Of a stretch of DNA of 64,000 bases, positions 60,547 through 64,000 are shown in pieces. Source of the DNA: an uncultured Ferrovum sp. (GTDB taxonomy: Bacteria; Pseudomonadota; Gammaproteobacteria; Burkholderiales; Ferrovaceae); the NCBI GenBank assembly GCA_903893215.1, contig CAITLJ010000021.1:1-64000 (forward strand), written 5' to 3'. The notes below the pieces were generated by a model. That model saw nothing but the letters and a program-made list of their open reading frames with translations. It searched no databases and was not told where the DNA came from. Each line of letters starts with the position of its first letter. The stretch's first letter is position 1. Made by a program: the position numbers and the translations under genes.

Positions 60547-61520
60547 ACCAGCTGCTGGATGCCGGCCAGCAGCCATGGGCTGTTGGCCTGATCAAGTCGC
60601 CGGCGCACGTGCCAGATCTCGCTGAAGGCTTCCGGCGCGCCACCGTTCTCGCGCAGGGTGCCCTGGAATTGCACGCTGGCCACCGACTCCTCGGCCTGCG
60701 TAGTCAGATCGAGCAACCCGGCTTCGAGCGCGAGCACGTCAACCCGCTGTGCCGCAGCGCCGCGCTCGCCGATCTGCAGGGCCAGTTCGGCGTACATCTG
60801 CGGCGTAGTGAATTCGCGCAGGTCGGCAAGGTCTGCGGCGTCATTGGCTGCCTGCATGCGCACAAAGGCCAGCTTGGCCTGACGGAGGAAACCGGGCAGG
60901 TCAAATTCGGCCGGCAGGATCATGTCGGGACGCGCCGGAGGCGGCAAGGCGCCCACCGAGCCGACGGTGCCGGCAGTGACCACGGCACCCGCCAGCGCGC
61001 CACCTTCAGCCAACGTGCCGTTCATGGTGCGACCAGGCGCGGGATTCCAGTCCGGCGTCGGCGCTTGTGCCGCGACCGGACGCCAGGCGCCAGCAGGCGC
61101 TGCGGCCGTCGGGGGTGTGGCCGCTGACATGAAACGACGCAGCAGGAATATGAATCCGCCGATCAGCAGCAGCGGGAGGATCAGGCTACCCAGACCGAAA
61201 CCGCCACCATGACCAAACAGCAGGCTGCCCAACAGGGCGCCGCCGGCAAACCCGGCCAAAGGCCCCAACCAGCGGTTACGCGCAGGCGGCGGCGCAAACC
61301 CGGCCCCCGGAGCGGGACGAGGCGCCATGCCGGGCGCGTAACCCGGACCGGCGGGCGCTGCGGCCGGAGGCAGTGGCGCCGGGGCGCGCTGCAACGTGGC
61401 GCTGTCGCGCTGCCGGCCAATGCTGCTGCCTCCGCCCAAGCGCCGTGCCGCCCACGCGTCCGATACGGCAACGCACAGGCAGATCAGCAGCACCAGCAGG
61501 GCCAAGCCGCGATTTTTCAT
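60543..61520 (-). CDS. Tim44-like domain membrane protein
   Basis: The 325-residue protein has an N-terminal signal or anchor (ALLVLLICLCVAVSDAWA, residues about 6-23), a Pro/Ala-rich stretch, and two Gly-rich hydrophobic segments (about 85-130). The last 120 residues form a Tim44-like lipid-binding domain, seen from RPDMILPAEFDLPGFLRQAKLAFVRMQAA onward. Such proteins recur between ubiE and ubiJ in Betaproteobacteria; function unproven. ATG 61520 is one base after the ubiE stop. Confidence 0.85.
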   Translation of the reverse strand: MKNRGLALLVLLICLCVAVSDAWAARRLGGGSSIGRQRDSATLQRAPAPLPPAAAPAGPGYAPGMAPRPAPGAGFAPPPARNRWLGPLAGFAGGALLGSLLFGHGGGFGLGSLILPLLLIGGFIFLLRRFMSAATPPTAAAPAGAWRPVAAQAPTPDWNPAPGRTMNGTLAEGGALAGAVVTAGTVGSVGALPPPARPDMILPAEFDLPGFLRQAKLAFVRMQAANDAADLADLREFTTPQMYAELALQIGERGAAAQRVDVLALEAGLLDLTTQAEESVASVQFQGTLRENGGAPEAFSEIWHVRRRLDQANSPWLLAGIQQLV

Positions 61521-61521
61521 G

Positions 61522-62244
61522 TCAGTAACGATATCCCAAATGGAGCGCCACAATGCCGGCACTCAGGTTGTGGTAACGGACTGCAGCAAAGCCGGCAGTC
61601 TCCATCATCCCCTTCAGCGTTTCCTGGTCCGGATGCATGCGGATCGACTCAGCCAGATAGCGATAGCTGTCGGCGTCGCCTGCCACCAGTGACCCAAGGC
61701 GCGGCAGCAAGTGCAGCGAATAGGCGTCATAGGCAGGTTTGAGCGGCGCCCAGATCTGCGAGAACTCCAGCACCAGAGCGCGGCCACCGGGCTTCAGCAC
61801 ACGATGCATTTCGGCCAGGGCGCGGTCCTTGTGGGTCATGTTGCGCAATCCGAAGGCCACGCTGACCACATCAAAACTGCGATCGGGAAACGGCAGGCTT
61901 TCGGCGTTGCACTGCAGGGCGGGTACCGGATGGCCGGCATTCACCATACGGTCGCGTCCAACACCCAGCATCGCGGCATTGATATCGCTCATCAGTACAT
62001 GGGGGCTACGTCTGGCGAAAGCAAGCGCAAGGTCGCCGCTCCCCGACGCCAGGTCGAGCACGCGATCGGTGCCACGCACGCGCGCAAGATCCACCGTAAA
62101 CCGCTTCCAGGCCCGATGCAGGCCGGCCGACATCAGGTCGTTCATGATGTCGTAGCGCGTTGCCACCGAATCGAACACCTGACCTACGCGCCCCTGTTTT
62201 TCCGACTCATCGACCTGCTCAAAACCGAAGTGCGTCTTGCTCAT
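61522..62244 (-). CDS. ubiE: Ubiquinone/menaquinone C-methyltransferase UbiE
   Basis: UbiE performs SAM-dependent C-methylation of the benzoquinol (and demethylmenaquinol) ring. The 240-residue enzyme has the signature [19 protein letters not shown] near residue 32, motif [17 protein letters not shown] near 62, [20 protein letters not shown] near 121 and [13 protein letters not shown] near 148. ATG 62244 overlaps the DUF971 stop. Confidence 0.97.
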   Translation of the reverse strand: MSKTHFGFEQVDESEKQGRVGQVFDSVATRYDIMNDLMSAGLHRAWKRFTVDLARVRGTDRVLDLASGSGDLALAFARRSPHVLMSDINAAMLGVGRDRMVNAGHPVPALQCNAESLPFPDRSFDVVSVAFGLRNMTHKDRALAEMHRVLKPGGRALVLEFSQIWAPLKPAYDAYSLHLLPRLGSLVAGDADSYRYLAESIRMHPDQETLKGMMETAGFAAVRYHNLSAGIVALHLGYRY

Positions 62245-62606
62245 GCGTCACCGTTCCGCAATGCCGCCACCTGCTCCTGATAACGCCCCCACAGGAAAGG
62301 CTGGTTTTCGCCGATCTCGCGCAGCCAGGACCAGGAATAGATGCCGGTGTCGTGCCCATCCGAAAAGGCGATCAGCACGCCATAATTGCCCACCGGGCGC
62401 AACTCGAGGATGGTCACGTCCTGCTTGTCGAGTTGCAGGGTTTCCTGACCAGGCCCATGCCCGCGCACCTCGGCCGATGGCGAGTGCACGCGCAGGAATT
62501 CAAAGCTGAGATCGAAACGCAGTCCGTCATCAAATGCCACGCGCAACATGCGCGCCGGTTGGTCCAGTTCAAGTTCGGTGGGCCAGGGGGCAGCGGCCAT
62601 AGTCAT
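62241..62606 (-). CDS. DUF971 (gamma-butyrobetaine hydroxylase-like N-terminal domain) protein
   Basis: The 121-residue protein is a single DUF971 domain: [33 protein letters not shown] near residues 19-51 and [25 protein letters not shown] near 75-99. The domain is a zinc or Fe-S site in some relatives; here the function is unknown. It is regularly found just upstream of ubiE in Betaproteobacteria. ATG 62606 or 62600 may be used. It is divergent from phoB. Confidence 0.85.
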   Translation of the reverse strand: MTMAAAPWPTELELDQPARMLRVAFDDGLRFDLSFEFLRVHSPSAEVRGHGPGQETLQLDKQDVTILELRPVGNYGVLIAFSDGHDTGIYSWSWLREIGENQPFLWGRYQEQVAALRNGDA

Positions 62607-62660
62607 CCCGTGTGAAAAACAGTGCGGCCCCCATGATAATCCAGTCCGCCCCCAGTCGCG

Positions 62661-62694
62661 TTGTCACAAAATTTCCATATTATTGAGATATACA
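62661..62694 (+). promoter_or_regulatory. Candidate Pho box and -10 of phoB
   Basis: TTGTCAC-AAAA-TTTCCAT (62661-62678) has the 7-4-7 Pho box layout (consensus CTGTCAT, 4-nt A/T spacer, CTGTCAT), with 5 of 7 and 4 of 7 matches. TATACA (62689-62694) follows after 10 nt, the spacing used at PhoB-activated promoters that lack a -35 box. Autoactivation of phoBR is known in other bacteria. Confidence 0.5.
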
Positions 62695-62747
62695 TTCACC
62701 AGAAGTGAAACATTTGCCTTTGGGCGCCCCCATCAGGAGTGATAGCC

Positions 62748-63437
62748 GTGGCTGCACAGATTTTGGTGATCGAAGACGAAGCAGCAATCCAGGAACTGAT
62801 TGCCCTGAACGTGCGACAGGCCGGTCATCGCCCCACCCTCGCCGGGGATGCTGAAGAAGGTCTCGCGCGCGTGCAGCAGTCACTGCCCGACCTGATCCTG
62901 CTCGACTGGATGCTGCCGGGCATGAGCGGAATGGACTTCCTGCGCCGCCTGCGCACCAATGGCCGGACGCAAAGCATTCCGGTGATCATGCTCACCGCAC
63001 GTGCCGACGAGCAGGACAAGTTGCTGGGCCTGGAACACGGTGCGGACGACTACATCACCAAGCCGTTTTCCACCCGCGAACTCAACGCCCGGATCAAGGC
63101 GGTGCTGCGTCGGCGCGCTCCGCAGATCACCGAAGACCGGGTCGAGTTCGGCGACCTGGTGCTCGACCCAGCCACCCACCGGATCAGCAGCAACGGCACA
63201 GAAATCACTGTGGGCCCGACCGAATTCAAGCTGCTTCACTTCTTTATGACCCATCCGGAACGCGTGTACTCGCGCACCCAGATTCTCGACCAGGTCTGGG
63301 GAGATCACGTGTTCATCGAGGAGCGTACGGTAGACGTGCACATCCGCCGGCTGCGTGCCGCACTGCACGCCACCACACACGACCGTCTGCTGCAGACTGT
63401 GCGCGGATCGGGCTACCGCTTCACCCGGGTGGCGTGA
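62748..63437 (+). CDS. phoB: Phosphate regulon response regulator PhoB
   Basis: The 229-residue OmpR-family regulator starts AAQILVIEDEAAIQELI, with the acidic pair Glu9/Asp10 and phospho-acceptor Asp53 in LLDWMLPG. Thr and Lys switch residues lie in MLTARAD and TKPFS. The winged-helix domain (about 130-229) has GPTEFKLLHFF and RTVDVHIRRLRAAL, the PhoB recognition helix. GTG 62748 has AGGAG 8 nt upstream; GTG 62739 is less likely. It binds Pho boxes under phosphate limitation. Confidence 0.94.
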   Translation: MAAQILVIEDEAAIQELIALNVRQAGHRPTLAGDAEEGLARVQQSLPDLILLDWMLPGMSGMDFLRRLRTNGRTQSIPVIMLTARADEQDKLLGLEHGADDYITKPFSTRELNARIKAVLRRRAPQITEDRVEFGDLVLDPATHRISSNGTEITVGPTEFKLLHFFMTHPERVYSRTQILDQVWGDHVFIEERTVDVHIRRLRAALHATTHDRLLQTVRGSGYRFTRVA

Positions 63438-63480
63438 CCGCCACTTGCCTGCCCGGCACGGAGCAGTGCTAGGCTAGCCC

Positions 63481-64000
63481 ATGCGTTCGAGTTTCTGGCC
63501 CTACCTGTTGCGCCGGCTCGCCCTGGCGTCGATTCCGGGGCTGCTACTGATGCCACTGCTCGGCATCAGTGGCGGCCTGCTGGTCATGATCGCGCTGTTG
63601 TCCTGGCAACTGGCGCACAACCTCCGTCAGTTGACCCTCCTGATCAACTGGCTAAGCAGCCCCAGCCCGGATCAGGTGCCCGAGGCCACCGGCCCCTGGG
63701 GGCGGGCTTTTCTCGGGCTGTTCCGCCTGCAGCGCAAGGCTGAACTGGGTAGCGAACTGCTGCGCGAAGCGCTGGTGCGCTTCCAGGATGCGGGCGCCGC
63801 GCTGCCGGACGGCGTGGTGATCATGGACACCGACGACCGCATCGAGTGGTGCAACCCGCTGGCCGAGGAGCACATGGGCATTTCGCTGGAGCGCGACCGC
63901 GGCCAGCAACTGACCTACCTGATGCGCCAGCCCCAGTTCCTCGAGTGGCTGGAGACCACGCCGTACGATACGCCGCTGGTGCTGCGCAATGCGCGGGGCG
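63481..64000 (+). CDS. phoR: Phosphate regulon sensor kinase PhoR, N-terminal part (cut by window end)
   Basis: An open frame from ATG 63481 runs without stop to the window edge (173 codons). It starts MRSSFWPYLLRRLALAS, has two hydrophobic helices (about residues 10-28 and 28-45) as in PhoR, which has almost no periplasmic loop, then a charged linker. A PAS domain follows from about 95 onward: PDGVVIMDTDDRIEWCNPLAEEHMG. The histidine kinase core lies beyond the window. Position 43 nt after phoB supports the call. Confidence 0.92.
   Translation, partial: MRSSFWPYLLRRLALASIPGLLLMPLLGISGGLLVMIALLSWQLAHNLRQLTLLINWLSSPSPDQVPEATGPWGRAFLGLFRLQRKAELGSELLREALVRFQDAGAALPDGVVIMDTDDRIEWCNPLAEEHMGISLERDRGQQLTYLMRQPQFLEWLETTPYDTPLVLRNARG

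Overview
The window is about 64 kb of GC-rich (roughly 64 %) proteobacterial chromosome. Gene content and order point to a betaproteobacterium: a leuS-lptE-holA-proA-nadD-rsfS-rlmH-maf-rng run, a DUF971-ubiE-Tim44-ubiJ-ubiB ubiquinone cluster next to phoBR, a BPSS1780-family membrane gene, a yggS/proC block divergent from pilTU, and a tRNA-Ala(CGC). Genus cannot be fixed from the sequence alone. There are no phage genes, insertion sequences, CRISPR arrays, toxin-antitoxin modules or compositional islands. The genes are tightly packed, often with ATGA or GTGA overlaps.

Layout. 1-1765: part of a tRNA-Ala gene, a nonamer repeat, and two EAL genes in tandem (one intact, one catalytically degenerate). 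1978-3372: lgt and a small class I cytochrome c. 3544-8655: a complete branched-chain amino acid type ABC transporter (livKHMGF) followed by a hotdog thioesterase. 8714-15327 (minus): dusB-fis-purH-purD-tsaC-hemF-eamA. 15487-22222: polA, a LOG-family gene, an orphan [2Fe-2S] molybdo-hydroxylase small subunit, thrB, a membrane protein and a solitary arsH. 22294-30103: helicases hrpB and uvrD, a DedA protein, and an RhlE-type DEAD-box helicase with a long Gly/Arg/Gln-rich tail. 30177-39376: leuS to rng. 39380-43218: proC-yggS and divergent pilT-pilU. 43325-47517 (minus): gamma carbonic anhydrase, VanZ, thin ferredoxin, hydrolase, HemJ and RlmL genes. 47764-52182: ohrR, then a polyamine transporter potABCD on the opposite strand. 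52465-57345: a second liv system in which LivM and LivG are fused. 57370-58313: 20-bp tandem repeats and an exported methyltransferase-like protein. 58355-62606: ubiquinone cluster. 62661-64000: Pho box, phoB and the start of phoR.

Functionally the window combines core processes (purine, proline, heme and ubiquinone biosynthesis, DNA replication and repair, translation) with uptake of amino-acid-like compounds and polyamines, twitching motility motors, c-di-GMP turnover, peroxide sensing and phosphate sensing. HemF and HemJ, cytochrome c and ubiquinone genes indicate respiration with oxygen available.

I found no clear new multi-gene system. The points most worth a second look are the LivM-LivG fusion with a possible internal start, the active/inactive EAL pair, the orphan [2Fe-2S] subunit, the 20-bp tandem array touching a stop codon, the exported SAM-methyltransferase-like protein, and leader hairpins before rhlE and the second liv operon.
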